Of a stretch of 64,000 nt of DNA, positions 1 to 11,517 are shown in pieces (the first letter of the stretch is position 1; every line of letters starts with the position of its first letter). The notes beneath the pieces were generated by a model. It did no database searches and was not told the origin of the DNA. It saw only the letters and a program-made list of their open reading frames with translations. The stretch is from assembly GCA_963556255.1 (NCBI GenBank), contig OY744611.1:34166718-34230717 (forward strand), written 5' to 3'. The position numbers and the translations under genes were made by a program. The DNA is from Allolobophora icterica. Lineage: Eukaryota > Annelida > Clitellata > Crassiclitellata > Lumbricidae.

Positions 1-9
1 TTTCTACAG

Positions 10-3000
10 CAAATCAAGAAGGTGCGTACAATCAGTGGATATATCGTCTACGCCGGTGAGTGTCGTAAAGGAATACAGAACGAAAATCCAGATTTTAACT
101 TTGGGGAGATCAGCAAGGCAGTCGGTACCAAGGTAGGCACAATGATAGACTTAATATGCATTCATAGACTTAATGCACGTTCACAATTCATGCATATTCA
201 TGTATGTTGTGTGTATTCATGCTCTGATGCACATACAGTGTCTTCATGCAATTTCATTCTTAATTTCATGTATACCTGGTACTCGTGCGTTTTCAGACTT
301 CATGCATATTCATTGACTTATGTTCATCAGGATCGTGCATATTCAACTGGGTTCATGCTTATTCATAATCTTAGTTGTTACTCAGCAGGCTTCATACACG
401 TTCCTTGGTTTAGTTTTATTCATTTTTATTTATTTATTCCGGATATTTCTATAGCGCCTCTCGAAGTCAACTACTACACAGAGGCGCTCCCGACTACAGC
501 ATTTGATACTGTGCCGGAATTTTCACGCCGAAGCGCCACGAGCAATTGCGAGTGAAGGACTTGCCCAAGGTCTGTACGCAGCGGCTAGAGTGGGATTCGA
601 ACCTGCAACCCTCCGGTCACAAGGCGCCGAACTTACCACTGAGCCACCACGCCCCACTATTCATGATTCATGCTTGTGTGTGAATGTAATTTTGAATAGG
701 CTTTATACGTAGATGCTGCTTTTTACGTAGATGCTGCTTTTTATTGCTCAGATGCTACATGCATACCAGTATTTATAGGTATGACACTTGAATATTCAAC
801 AGGTCTTTGCATTTTTATAGGTTTAGTTTTAATTCACACATATTCACATGCTTATTGCTTGAATATTCAACAAGATTTATGCATATTGATATTTGCATGC
901 TTATATACAAATCTCATAAATATATTTATGTATTCATGGTGTTGATGTATATTGATTGCTTAAATCTTACTATTTGTTCTATGTACCGTATTTCATGAGA
1001 TGTTGTGACATATTCCTTCTTGAACAGGCTTCATACTTTTTTAGCAATATGTCACTTGGTGACCTATTGCTTCTTCAGCAAGCTTCATACATATTCATAA
1101 GCTGATTAATATTTTGGTTACATCTTTTCAGTGGAAAGCACTTCCAAGGGAGGTGAAGGAGCGCTACGAAGAAAGGGCAAAGGTCATTGCCTCGGAGCAG
1201 GCTGCCAAGGCGCAGCGCTCTGTCACGGATGGTCTGTCGCAGTTCCCAATGCCGTCGCCATGCGCCGACTCACGCAGCATGTCACCGCATCCAGGCGGAC
1301 GTCCTACAACTCCTGGTAAGTGGCTGTCACGCTGGTGTTTGTTATGACTGCAGTTTGGCATTCGCTTCTTTCAGTTGCTGCGTATTACGTGTTTTGCGGT
1401 TGCTGAGTGTTGTCTTGCTTGTTTTGGTTATGTTAACTTTGTTGGTGTGGTTTCGTTTTGCTGGGTATTAATTTTTATAGAAATTTTTTGGTGGGAGTTT
1501 TTAGAGATGCATGGTTTCGTTGTTTTTGTATTAATGAATGTGTTCAGTTGCTTGTACGGTTTAACCGTTTGCTGTGTTGTTTAGTTAAATGTATGCGGTT
1601 GCTATATTTTTTAATGTCCATTTTTTTTACCATTTGTATGTGGCTCATTTTTACACTGGTTGCTACGGTGCTCAAGTTTTTTAACTGTTTGAACTGTTTT
1701 CAATTTTTTAATCAGGTTCTGTGTTGCTTTATTTTTTTAACTCAAGTGCTATGAAGCTCAGTGTTCAAGTGTTTGTGCTGTTGCTGATTTTTAAAATCTT
1801 TTTCGTTGTTTACTATATTGGTCGATTGTTTAAGCCATTGCTATGTTGCTTGTTTTCTTAACCAAGTGTGTTTAGCTTGTTTTTTATTGGTTTGTTCTGT
1901 TTATTTGTTTGCATGTTTCTTTGTTCCTCGTAGGTTGTCCTCCACTTCCTCCACTCTTCTACACACCGCAGAGTAACTCCAGTCTTCCAGCATCCTATCT
2001 CCACCCCCTGGCGCCAAGATACCCCTTCCCTGCAGGGTCCCCCTACCCAACTGTGGCTGGGGCCGCCCAGCCCTTTCAGCTGCCCGGTGTGGGTCAGCAA
2101 AACCTGCCTCACGGGTTTGTCCCGCCTTACCCGCAGGGCACAGCTGTCCTTAATGGCTACGGGTTGCAGACAGTTCAAGGTAGTATTTTGTTTGTTTCTT
2201 AGAAACGAAGGGGATGAGCACCCTGGGGTGATTTAAAGACAGCCTGGCAGAGAAAATTCTTTATTATTAGTTTTACCCAAGGTATAAATTATCTAAAACT
2301 CTATTCATTTACATGTTTCTTTACTGAATTGTTTTCTAAAGTTCAAAATCTCTGGAGATTAAAGAAGCTAAATTGAGATTGTTTCTTTTTATCGACAAGG
2401 TATAAATGATCTCAGGATTTAACAAATTTATTCTACAGAATAAAAGGTAGCTCTGGAATGGCTTATTATTTATTTACTTATTATAAATACTGCTAATTTT
2501 TTCTAACAGGAAAATCTAGAGGGAGTGTTAAAGCTATTCTTACTGTTATTATTGTTATGGGTGTTACATTTTAAGTATTTTTTTACCCAAGGTATATATT
2601 GTCCCACAGGATATAAAACAATTAAAAAAATTTAATGATGAGGTGCGAGGGATCTGTCTGGAAAATGAAATACTGCCAGATCAATGACCCAGGTTCTTAA
2701 AATGCTATTGGATACTATGAATGGGCAGGTCAGTAATAATAATGAATTGTAATGACGTAATTGATACAAATTACCATCATCAGCCAATGCACTGTTGCCC
2801 GCTCTCTTACCCATGGTTCCACTGTGATGTTAGTACACTCCTTTATCACAGCTCGACTTGACTACTGTTGTTCACTTTACTATGGCCTACATTCTAGTCG
2901 TCTGGCATGCGTTGATCAAGTGCAACGCTCTGCGTCGCGCCTTGTTGGCTGAATACCAAAATTTTGTCAGGTTTCTGGTTATATGCTGGAGGTCCTACAC

Positions 3001-5140
3001 TGGCTTCCTGTCATCCAGCGTTTAGTATACAGGGTTGTTTCCCTGGTCCGATGGTGCCAGCTGGGCTGTGCTCCAGCTAATCTGTGGGTCCTTTGCCGCC
3101 CAGTGCTGGGAGTTCAGGGTAGTTGCCACCTCTGCTGTTCTGGGAAGGGGGTGCTCATTGTGCCTTTTGCCCGCATAGCCACCATGCGGAACTGTGATTT
3201 TTCAGTGGTGAGCCCGACAGCATGGAACAGGCTCCCCAGAAGCTGTGTCTGCTTCCCAGAACTCCTACTGATACGTTCTATGCTAGATTGAAAACTTTTC
3301 TAGTTGGCCATGCTGGAGTCAGGAGCACCTCTAAGTAGCCCCCTTGAAGAGGTGCTATATAAATTCTCAAATGAATGAACAGTTTGACAAAGTAAGGTCC
3401 AGAAAAAGCAGATGGAGTTTCCAATTTGGATGGCTACCGAGAGTCTGGAACATTTAGCTGGTCTCCAAAATAAATTGTGCATTTCATTTGTCAACCATCC
3501 GAGCTCCGACGCAAAATCCAGTCCTTGCATACTCCATGCACTGCTGGTGTCCAGTTTGACTGCCACAATAGTAATACTTTAAGTAATTTTGGCATATTTT
3601 GATCTTTTTGCTCCATGGTTTACGGCCTCACTTGTTTCGGTGAATGTTAATTCCAGATGTGATGTTGTGAATGTGTCTGAGACGTAAATTAATATTATTA
3701 ATAACATTAATAATAATAGAACATGTAACTCACCTAAAAAGGCTATGGTTTCTAAGTGACCCAGTTTGTGGTTTTGCTATTAGTTTTGTTTTCTCATAGA
3801 ACTGAATCGTTACAAATGCTGTTGGATTTTGTCTAGGTAACCAAGGGCTGCAGTCAATGGCGCCTCCACCGGCACCCCCGAAACCTCCAGGGCCGCTGTT
3901 TGTGACTGTCCCACCACGTACGAATAAGCTTGTCCATTCTGATGTCTACCTCAAGTAAGTCACAGAATCTGCCGGTAAATCCAACCAGTCAGTAAGTCAA
4001 GTCAAGTCAGCCAGTGTTCAATCACAAAGATATCAATTACCTAAAGTTACCACTTTACCATGCCTTACATTTTGCTGTCCATATTGTAAGAGCCGTTAAA
4101 CTAATGGGCATGGGAAGAGGGTGGTTAATGGTTATGCCCAACAAGGACTCAGGACGTCCACGTAAAAATTTGGCACAGTTATTTCAGACAGCCTGTGCTA
4201 TGAACACCAACCTTCATGTCAGACATCAGAAAGTCTATGCTGCATTGCATTAAATAATTATTTGAGTCCCTGTGCATGATGCAAGAGTGTCAAAGTACCC
4301 CACCCTGCATCACACATTTATTCTCAGACTGATGACGCGTGGCTAGTGCCTCAGGTTCTTAAGGGGTGCTGTATAAATGTTTTATTACATTACATTTTAT
4401 TACATTACACAATTAGCCCAACAGGATCAACAGGGTAGGTTACTCTAGCCCTAATAATTTGTTGAAATGCAAATGTCCACAAAGGTAGATGGGAGAGTAA
4501 TGTCAAATGCGATGTCAAATGCAAATAGGGGGAGAGAGGGGTACAAAGTATTCAATTTTTTTAGGCCTTTATGGATAACCCAAAATAAAACTATTTTTAT
4601 AAATTTTTGTGGCCATACCCAACAATAAGTTCCCTGTTTTGCATTACATGCAACTCTAACCCTTCATCTTGACTTTACCATCATCTTACTTTTACCCAGG
4701 CCAACCTTCATTGTTCCTCTGTCTTGCCCTACCATTATCTTCTTTAACTTTTATCTTATCCTACCTTTAGCTTCTCTTTACCCTGCCCTACCATTATTTT
4801 GTATTACATAACCTTCACCTTACCTGTACCTTACCAAACCCATAACTTGCCATCAATTACCTTTTGTATACTACCAATCTTACACAACCAATTCCAATGT
4901 GATCCATGTTGCAGATACATCGAGGGTCTGGCATCGGGCAGTCGTAGTGTTGGAGACTGGGACAAAACATTGACAGCCGTCCCACCAGAGGCCCCACCTG
5001 CCAATCCGAACCCTAAGCTGCCTGCACACTGGCTTGGCAATGGGCCAGGCCACCACGAGAACGTGACGAGCGCCCTCTGGGCACTGCGGGATCTCATGCT
5101 CCGGGATGCGCTCGCCATTTCACGCTCTGCCAAGACATGA
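10..5140 (+). CDS. PBRM1: polybromo-1 (BAF180), C-terminal part, five exons
   Basis: PBRM1 is the bromodomain/BAH/HMG subunit that targets the PBAF (SWI/SNF) chromatin remodeller in the nucleus. Only its 3' end is here; the bromodomains and BAH domains must lie to the left of the window. Exons are 10-132, 1132-1315, 1934-2179, 3837-3954 and 4915-5140 (TGA at 5138). All have AG/GT borders and matching phases. Exons 1-2 encode an HMG box: SGYIVYAGE, DFNFGEISKAVGTK, then WKALPREVKERYEERAKV. Exons 3-4 are proline rich with little conservation. Exons 4-5 carry the hallmark C-terminus: PPRTNKLVHSDVYLKYIEGL, a W-D-x-T-L segment, LPAHWLGN and ALWALRDLMLRDALAI just before the stop. The family's C-terminus has the same order and spacing, so the identification is firm. 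The SINE and LINE insertions are confined to introns. Confidence 0.95.
436..657 (-). mobile_element. tRNA-derived SINE, family A (copy 1)
   Basis: A 222-bp element in a PBRM1 intron, read on the minus strand. The tRNA-like head at the high end has an A box (TGGCTCAGTGGTAAG, 632-646) and a B box (GGTTCGAATCC, 593-603). The other end has a perfect 9-bp hairpin, AGCGCCTCT (453-461) with AGAGGCGCT (480-488), followed by a TATAGAAAT-like tail. A near-identical full copy is at 57614-57835 and a headless copy at 41096-41202. The head does not fold as a convincing functional tRNA, so I call a SINE rather than a tRNA gene. Confidence 0.85.
1316..1933. other. PBRM1 intron, T/G-rich low complexity
   Basis: This intron is strongly T-rich on the + strand with repeated TTGCTGTGTTG / TTTTTTAAC-like words, which suggests a decayed short tandem repeat. 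I see no exon, transposon end or RNA gene in it. The open frames across it are a by-product of the T-rich composition. Confidence 0.5.
2220..2640. repeat. degenerate dispersed repeat with ACCCAAGGTA core
   Basis: Within the PBRM1 intron the phrase TTTTACCCAAGGTATA recurs at about 2272 and 2581, with a related GACAAGGTATAAATGATCT at about 2394. Each is followed by an A/T-rich stretch and a word such as ATCTCAGGAT or GTCCCACAGG. The same phrase recurs far away at about 39283 and 39337, so this is a dispersed family and not a local duplication. No terminal repeats or coding capacity are visible. Confidence 0.45.
2761..3365 (+). mobile_element. L2/CR1-like LINE, 3' end of reverse transcriptase ORF
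   Basis: Conceptual translation shows the C-terminal part of a non-LTR retrotransposon polymerase, in pieces separated by stops and shifts. The segments are HSFITARLDYCCSLYYGL (2761-2952), then HWLPVIQRLVYRVVSLV and FSVVSPTAWNRLPRS (2983-3291). These match the usual order after the RT palm in L2/CR1/Jockey-type elements. The sequence ends with a hairpin tail, AGCACCTCT ... AGAGGTGCT followed by ATATAAATTC, at about 3325-3365. It is 5' truncated, decayed and intronic to PBRM1. Confidence 0.85.
4325..4410 (+). mobile_element. LINE/SINE 3' tail with (ATTAC)n
   Basis: The sequence AGTGCCTCAGGTTCTTAAGG followed by GGTGCTGTATAAATG is the same tail architecture seen at the ends of other LINE fragments here (a short hairpin, then TATAAATG). 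It runs into TTTTATTACATTACATTTTATTACATTAC, a short pentamer run of the kind left at LINE 3' ends. No coding part is recognisable. Confidence 0.5.
4440..4600. repeat. fragment of a dispersed 'AAATGCGGAC / GGGGGAGAGAGGGG' repeat
   Basis: Words such as TGTCAAATGCGATGTCAAATG, GGGGGAGAGAGGGGTACAAAG and CTTTATGGATAACCC recur in the same order at about 41400-41530 (AAATGCGGACAAGGGGAGGG, GGGGTCCAAAG, CTTTATGGATGACCCC). This is a decayed transposon-like repeat shared by two loci. Ends are not resolved. Confidence 0.45.
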
Positions 5141-6240
5141 TGATGGTAATTTCCTTGCGACAGTTCATTTTCCTAGCATTTTTTTAGCCTCATTATTGTC
5201 TTTTTAGATTTTCAAAAGAATGGCATTTTCTTTTGTTGTTTTAATTAAGTTTCTGTTTCTTTATAGTGCCATTTTCACTTACTGTTTTATTAGCTGATTT
5301 TCTCATTCTTCTCTTAGTCTCATTTTCATAGTAGAATACTATGCAAGTCAATACGATATGGTAAACTATGATCTAGTACCATATGATAAAGTACAATTCA
5401 ACACCAGACAATGTGTGCAGAAAAATATTTTGATTTCATTTGTAGCTACATGTAATTCCTCTTTGCCTATTTTTCTTTATTCTATTTTGTTTATATATAG
5501 ACGTTATGTGTTCAGTTATTTTATTTTACAGCACTCACATCACATGTTTCCTAGCTTTCATTTTATTTCATTAATCTATGTAGTTGTTAGCATTAAAATT
5601 ACATTACGGTTATTTTCCTTTTTTCTTAGTGGTCTGGTCTCAGAATGCGTCACAGCTGCAAAGAAAGAAGTTCACTCTTTCCTTTGAAACAGAAACTGAA
5701 AGTTGAACTCGTTTATATAAGACTGACTCATTGGGTCTTGGTTTTTTGAAAGTGAGACTGAAAGTTATGGTTTCTGTGCCTGTTGACTTGGAATATGCCT
5801 CTGAGATGGAAAGTGAAACTGTCTTTGCCTAACAAGACCTGTGTTTTAACACTTTTGTACATGGGGCTGAAATGTAAAAAGCTTTGTGTAGGCAATGTGT
5901 TGGTGTTCCATTGACTGGTAAAACAAGCTAACACTTTGGATTCTGAAGCATAGACAAGCATTGGAGATTTTAGAGTTTCACGTAGAAGCTATCAGAATGC
6001 AAGTGGCTAACTATTCAAGAACTTGAAAAGAAAGTGATATGGCATTTACAAAACTATTGTGTAGCTTTTTACATGGTTGTATTGCCAACATTTTAAAACA
6101 GAAAGTGAACTCTTTGCATCAAATAAATGGTTTACTATTCTAGTGTTTGAAGCAGAAGTGAAAACACTACATACCTATAGTTTGAGAAAAAAATTGAAAC
6201 TGAAATGGTTTGCTGTTCTATAGTTTAAAAAAAAGTGAAA
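5141..6240 (+). other. PBRM1 3' UTR region with polyA signal and GAAA-rich repeats
   Basis: Sequence after the PBRM1 stop. An AATAAA hexamer at 6122-6127 is a plausible polyadenylation signal. From about 5686 to 6240 the DNA is a degenerate array of modules of roughly 60-80 bp containing GAAAGTGAAACT-like words and TTTACTATTCTAG-like words. The GAAAnnGAAA words resemble interferon regulatory factor sites (5686-5703 and 5809-5820). With no transcript data the real 3' end is not fixed. Confidence 0.5.
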
Positions 6241-6270
6241 CAACTGAAGTCGTTTACTTTTGCATACAGT

Positions 6271-6616
6271 CAGGGGCGGATCCAGGGGGGCCAATCCGGC
6301 CATGGCCCCCCTTTTGAAATTTTTCTTTATTTACACAGGCGTTTTATGATGTTTACACAGGCGTGCCCCCCCCCCCCCCGTAGGCGTGGGGGGCCACATC
6401 TAGTCAAATGTACACAGGACGTGGGTCCCGTAGATGTAGACTGAAGACATTAAAAAAAGGTTAATGACTAAAAAAAGTCATCAACTTTTTTTGGGAGATG
6501 AATATAACAAGTTTTTCGGCGGTCGGTAGGTAAACTGATTCCTCTCCCACCAGAAGATGGTTGGTATGTAACAATTTTTGCCCCCCCCCCTGATAGACCT
6601 TCTGGATCCGCCCCTG
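6271..6616. mobile_element. hAT-type MITE with 8-bp target duplication
   Basis: A 346-bp element bounded by inverted repeats CAGGGGCGGATCCAG at the left and CTGGATCCGCCCCTG at the right. An exact 8-bp direct repeat, CATACAGT, lies immediately outside at 6263-6270 and 6617-6624. The 8-bp duplication and CAG..CTG termini are characteristic of the hAT superfamily. The inside has C/G homopolymer runs (6366-6380 and 6582-6591) and no transposase, so it is non-autonomous. Confidence 0.9.
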
Positions 6617-6640
6617 CATACAGTACAACAGCACAAAATA

Positions 6641-7165
6641 CAGGGGACAAGTTTGAACAGTTTGTGTTAACAAAATTGGTCTAGACCTTTTTCAGTTCCA
6701 CTTTTTAGACTTTTTAATGCACGTAGGTACAGCATTGTGCATGCAAAGATGGTTTGGTAAGCATAAAGCAGTAAAGTCAAGACAAGCATAAAGCAGTATC
6801 AGTACACGCATTCAGATAAGCTACACAAGGCTATGCAAATTCATTAATTGATTTAAAATATAACCAAACATTAACATAAAAATCAGTTAAAAAACGTTCA
6901 AATCCTAAGCTAATGAGTTTAACAATAGCTTGCTTTGAAAGGTGATTCACAACATGGAGTTAAATTCTGTTGGAAATCGGTCTTGACTGGTGGAAAGTAT
7001 CTACCGCCGTCTACGTCTTCTACACAGAAATAATTTTTGCAGGAGTGCAAAGATGCTGTGAGCTAGTGAGGTTACCAATGGTTTAGGTAAAAATTTCACA
7101 ACACCTAGTGAATATCTCACACACCACCAGTGCACAGGCCTGGAAGTGCAACTTCTGACCATTTC
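6641..7165. other. unassigned intergenic DNA
   Basis: A/T-rich, unique-looking sequence between the 6271 MITE and the repeat-rich block. I see a short AAGCATAAAGCAGTA duplication at about 6757-6797 and nothing with coding or RNA-gene character. Confidence 0.4.
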
Positions 7166-7185
7166 AATGGATGAACAGAGCCAGA

Positions 7186-8093
7186 GGCAGTGGCGTATTT
7201 AACAACCATATAACGAGGGTGGACAAAGTCCAGGGGCCCCCGAGGTCCCAAGGGCCCCCAAGCTTTATTACTGTGCACCTTGTGTCACATTCTCTTTATG
7301 GGCCCTATTCTATCATTTTCCGCCAAGCACAAAATTTTTTTATTTGGATAATTGTTCCATCTGATGACATAATATGAACACGTGGGCTAAATGTTATTTA
7401 GCCTACGTGTTCAAAAGTGCCACAACAAGGCCCATACATGTAGGTCTGAGCCTCTCTGCAACCTGAACTAGCCTGTATATAGGAGGGATGCTTCATGATA
7501 CATGATACACAGGGCCACAGACGTATGTACGTGTGGTGTCTATCTAGGTCACAAGGTCAGCAGGGTCGGGGTCAGTGGCGTATGGTCCCCCAAGGTTGTT
7601 AACTAAAAAAAATTGAGTTCATAGTGTTTATTAGGCCTATCATTTTGGAACGATTGTTATAATAGCCTATTAATAGGGGCCTACAAACAATTGACAGTGC
7701 ATCTCGTGCACTTCAGTCAGTTAAAATTGACCTATCTGCTGGTACACCAGACTTCGCGACATTTGGTGAACCGACTTACATGCGTAACTATCAATACTAG
7801 AACTACAGCAATCTCAGCTATTTCGAAGATTAGGCCTACACCGAAGTTTAATGCTGTTAGAAAGAGACGCACAGAATCTTTGATGAACTGTACAGTGACG
7901 ATTGTCTTCAAGATCCAGAAGTAGCTTTCAAGAGTCATATTTTTCGCTACTGCAGACACAGCAATGGCACAGCTTAAGAGTCGTTTTGAAGGGCAGCGCT
8001 TTAGTGTCTGCAGCGTTTAGCTTTCTTTATCCCAAATCTCTGCTACACTACATCTCCCTATGCCCTGAGAATCCTTCGAACACATAGACCTAA
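7186..8093. repeat. repeat-derived block flanking the tandem array
   Basis: The block begins with CAGTGGCGTATTTAAC and contains a GGGGCCCCCGAGG-type segment and a second CAGTGGCGTATGG at about 7573. Such words are typical of hAT-like MITE ends. A candidate inverted partner, AAATCCGGCACTG, occurs at about 8321-8333 inside the array edge, but the 8-bp flanks do not match, so I do not call a complete element. The two small open frames at 7691-7959 overlap on opposite strands and have no recognisable product. Confidence 0.4.
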
Positions 8094-8699
8094 TTGTCAT
8101 AATTCTGGCTGGAGTTTATTCCAGAGAGGCGGAATAGCTATAGCTACACAGCGATTTTCAAATTTTACAAGTTAACATTACAAGGTACAATAATATTTAT
8201 TTCTAGCAATATTGGATGGTGAAACGCGCTGGGTTACGTGAGCAAACGAGTAGTTTCTGAAAGGTTCCGTCACTACAAAAAGGTTGAAAACCACTGGCTT
8301 AGGGCCTCCTCACCAAGTCTAAATCCGGCACTGCCTAAAATCGTGTTATAGTTTAAGTTAGGCTACCCAAAGGATTTCGATCGGGCTTCTCCAACGACCA
8401 TCGATTAAATGACGGCGCTAGAGAAATAATTAGATTATAGATGTTATCCACTGTTCATTACGCTATTTTAGATCCCGTATTTCCTTCTACATAATTTTAA
8501 TAATAATCTTTCAAATTGATTAGGCTAGTGCCCTGCGCTTGGCCTTCGAATCGCGCTTTAGAAGTTTGGAGATTACGATTACTATTACGATCTCTCGGTG
8601 GGAGAGTTGCGAACATCCATGGTAGAGAGTTCCTTATAATTATATGAGTGACCATCGATTGGTGTTTTTGCGTAATGAGTACGGCGCTATAGAAGTCTT

Positions 8700-8975
8700 T
8701 ATATCAATCAATCAATCAATCAATCAATTTATTGATCCAAAAAGCAAACGTGACAATATACAAGAAAATATAATTTAAATAGCCACTATGATGCTGAAAA
8801 GGTTTGAAACATTAAGATATTCATGGGTTTAGAAGGCTATATCATGCTGTGAGTGGTCAATAGACGTTAGGAAGCCCTAAAAGGACCAGGGTCCCGCTAG
8901 TAAGGGTCCCATTTACTTAACAAAACTCGACGACGGCCATGTACACATGAGCCTTTGAGTAGACCTATTTAGTAT
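8700..8975 (-). mobile_element. LINE/SINE-like insertion with (CAAT)n end, only in the left unit
   Basis: The left unit contains TATATCAATCAATCAATCAATC and about 250 bp more between GAAGTC and a GTATGTAATGAAG-like segment. The homologous site in the other units (about 14536) has neither. On the minus strand the insert ends ...GATCAATAAATTGATTGATTG, a typical LINE 3' end with a tetranucleotide tail. It therefore inserted after the units separated. No RT residues are recognisable. Confidence 0.6.
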
Positions 8976-9998
8976 GTAATGAAGCAAGTAAGCAAACCAA
9001 CTGCTAACCGTTATATATACGAGGTCGTTGCTGCTAACCGTACTTTGGTGTACATGAAAGTTTTATAGAAAGTTTTAATAAGTGTGTATATATAATATTA
9101 ATGGATAGGGGGTTCGGGGGCTTTTGTGAAATTGTCATTTGAACATATTTGTAAAAAATATTATATTCGAGACCACAAATTTGGTTGATATATTGATTAC
9201 GTTGATTTTTAGGGGCGCCATATTTAGGACTATTGGAGGGTTAACTTTGCTACGCTTGACACAGAGCGCAATATAGCTCGATACGTTCTTCAAAATCAAA
9301 ATTTAAGAAGCAATTAAATAGTTATAACATGCAGACGATTGAATTTCTTCTTTGAAAATCTTTCAAACTATACAGTCCCGCCTTCCGAATCCTCCAGCTC
9401 GACAGCATTATAACGTCACTAAGACGTTATCAACTTCTCTTGCATAAATACCGCTTAAAACCATACCTATTGGCGATGAGCCGCGTGGCTGGTTGCCACC
9501 GTGTCACTCACCAGATGTGTACGGACCGAGTTCGATACCCGCCTGCGCAGTGACATGATTTTTGTTTCAACTTTTTTTCGTTTCTAACCTCACAGTCCGC
9601 TGCATGGCGGCCTACAGATTCTGAATTTCTGGGGGCTTTTTAAAATTTTATTTGTACTGATCAGCGTCCAAACAAAGGGTCAGCCGCGAGAAGCGGCATA
9701 TTCACATACGCTCAGTAAAAAATCGATTGGGAGATCAATCGGTTCCAGGTAGAAGAACCAGAGGGGTCAGGCAGGTAGACTGCAAAGGTGGATGGTGTTT
9801 AGATTTGGAGCGAGTAGGCCTACTCCTTGTACTCCCACAAATTACGCCTATGCTTGGTCCGTTTCGGTGCCAGGTCAGAATTATATTATTAATTAGGCCT
9901 ATTAGGCCTATATAATAATATAAAGGACACACAACACTCCACTATAGGCTATAATTATACAGTGTATTTTGATCTAGGCCTAATGAATTCTATATATA

Positions 9999-10266
9999 TC
10001 GTCGTTTCTTCATAATGCACTGCAGCGTCGTTTCTTCGTAATGCACAGCGCCGTTTCTTCATGATAGGCCTACATAGCGTACGTCGTTTCTTCATAATGC
10101 ATATCGTTTCTTCATAATCCAGCGCTCGTTAATAAGCCTAGGCTGGTGCCCTGCGCTTGGCCTTCGAGTGGCGCTTTGCGAATGCACAGCGTATGGTTTC
10201 TTCATAATGCATGGCGTTATTTCTTCATAATGCACAGCATCGTTTCTTCATAATGCATAGCGTCAT
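9999..10266. repeat. minisatellite of CGTTTCTTCATAATGCA units (also 15526-15790 and 21060-21325)
   Basis: The 17-bp word CGTTTCTTCATAATGCA and close variants recur at irregular intervals of 20-60 bp, about eight times. Spacers contain CAGCGT-like words and one LINE-tail fragment, GCCCTGCGCTTGGCCTTCGA, at about 10147. The same block is present once in each array unit and is cut off at the right edge of the array near 26633, so the array breakpoint lies inside it. Confidence 0.75.
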
Positions 10267-10399
10267 GCAATTGGTCATGAAAACAGAGAACCATGCATGC
10301 TACGGTGGATTAGCGAACTTGATATAGTACGTGGCCTATAGACCTAGAACTGCCTTTATTTCTATAAGAAAATTGACAACACGTTCAAAGAAACAGAAA

Positions 10400-11517
10400 G
10401 TAAGTAAGTAAGTATATTCTTTATTACACCATTAGCAAACGCACAATGGGACAGAAGTTAGTAGCATTGATTGTAAAACATAGAAGTAATAATAAATCGA
10501 AATAAAAATGATAAAATAAGTAATTAAAAAAAGCAAGTGTTTTCTTATCATTTATGCAATAATCTAGCAATGAAACCCTTCCCCGTCAAAGGATCGCATC
10601 GTGGTATCTCGCGATTATGCCAGCGAGGTCGAAGATAGTATCCGGAAGATCGTATCGGAGGGAGCAAATCATGGAGGACATGCCCAGGGTTACGAAAGAT
10701 TGCTACAAAGAGAGCATCGTCAGCCTTAGAACACAACAAGTCAAATGTAGGAGTATCAGTTGGCAGATACCCTTGTCGCTTAAGCTTACGTATCAAGGCA
10801 GAGAGCGCAGACGATCTCTCTCAAGACCATTGGAAAATCCCACCAGACTGGAGATGAGTACAACATTCGTGCCACTGTGGTGGAACGTACATCATGAAGG
10901 CGGCTTCCGGTTAATCCATGCGAAACCAGGACTCGCAGAGCAAAAAAGGATTGTTTAGCTTTGCAACAAATGTTGTTAATGTGTGAGGAGAACCCAATTT
11001 TTTCAGAAAGAGTGACTCCCAAAATTTTAATTTCATTTACACGTACGATCCCCGCAATGGGCGGAGGGGTATCTAGAATTTTGGTTCGAGGACGCCTTAC
11101 TATGATTTCACAAGACTTACTATGATTTAAGCGCAAGTTGCAATTTCTGGCCCATTCAGCTATGTGAGCAAGTTCAGAGTCAGTAGTCGCTATGTTTGAG
11201 GCAGGAATTATCAAATAGCAATCATCTGCGTATTTGAATAATCGGTTCCCTGCATGAAGCAATTTTAGTCCAAAAATGGTGGCTAAAAAGTGGATTGGCC
11301 CAAGCCCTGACCCCTGTACAGTGCTAGCATTTATACATTTGTATGGGGAAATGATGCCACAAAATTTAGTACAGTGCACTCGATTAAAAAGCAAAGAAAG
11401 CACCCTATTGTAAACAAAATCAGGAATTAACATGGAGGCTAACTGCTCTGCGAGGTAATTATGCCTTACAGAGTCAAATGCCTTGGAAAAATCAAGCGAT
11501 ATCATGCGGGCATACGG
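10400..11517 (-). mobile_element. non-LTR retrotransposon RT (Jockey-superfamily-like), unit 1
   Basis: A 5'-truncated reverse transcriptase read on the minus strand from 11517. Visible RT landmarks are ISLDFSKAFDSVRH (palm motif with the first catalytic Asp), QGSGLGP and the catalytic YADD box in LFKYADDCYLII. These are followed by the thumb/C-terminal signature ILGVTLSEKIGFSSHI. The extreme C-terminus (10548-10796) carries YYLRPRWHNREIP and GFIARLL. In this copy a 4-bp deletion relative to the other units (near 10850) shifts the frame just before that C-terminus. The 3' end is AATAAAGAATA plus (CTTA)n at about 10400-10425. The 5' side is broken by the hAT element that starts at 11518. Confidence 0.9.

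Noticed and set aside
593..657. Possible tRNA gene on the minus strand (and its counterpart at 57771-57835)
   Set aside because: A and B boxes are present but the acceptor and anticodon arms do not pair properly, and the sequence is fused to a repeated 3' body with a LINE-like tail. It is a SINE head.
4014..4253. 79-residue open frame in a PBRM1 intron
   Set aside because: It lies inside an intron defined by conserved exons with matching phases and shows no domain; the tail at 4325 suggests repeat DNA.
7186..8333. A single large hAT element from CAGTGGCGTATTT to AAATCCGGCACTG
   Set aside because: The termini are similar, but the 8-bp flanks differ and the right part is homologous to array units at another offset, so the boundaries do not belong to one insertion.
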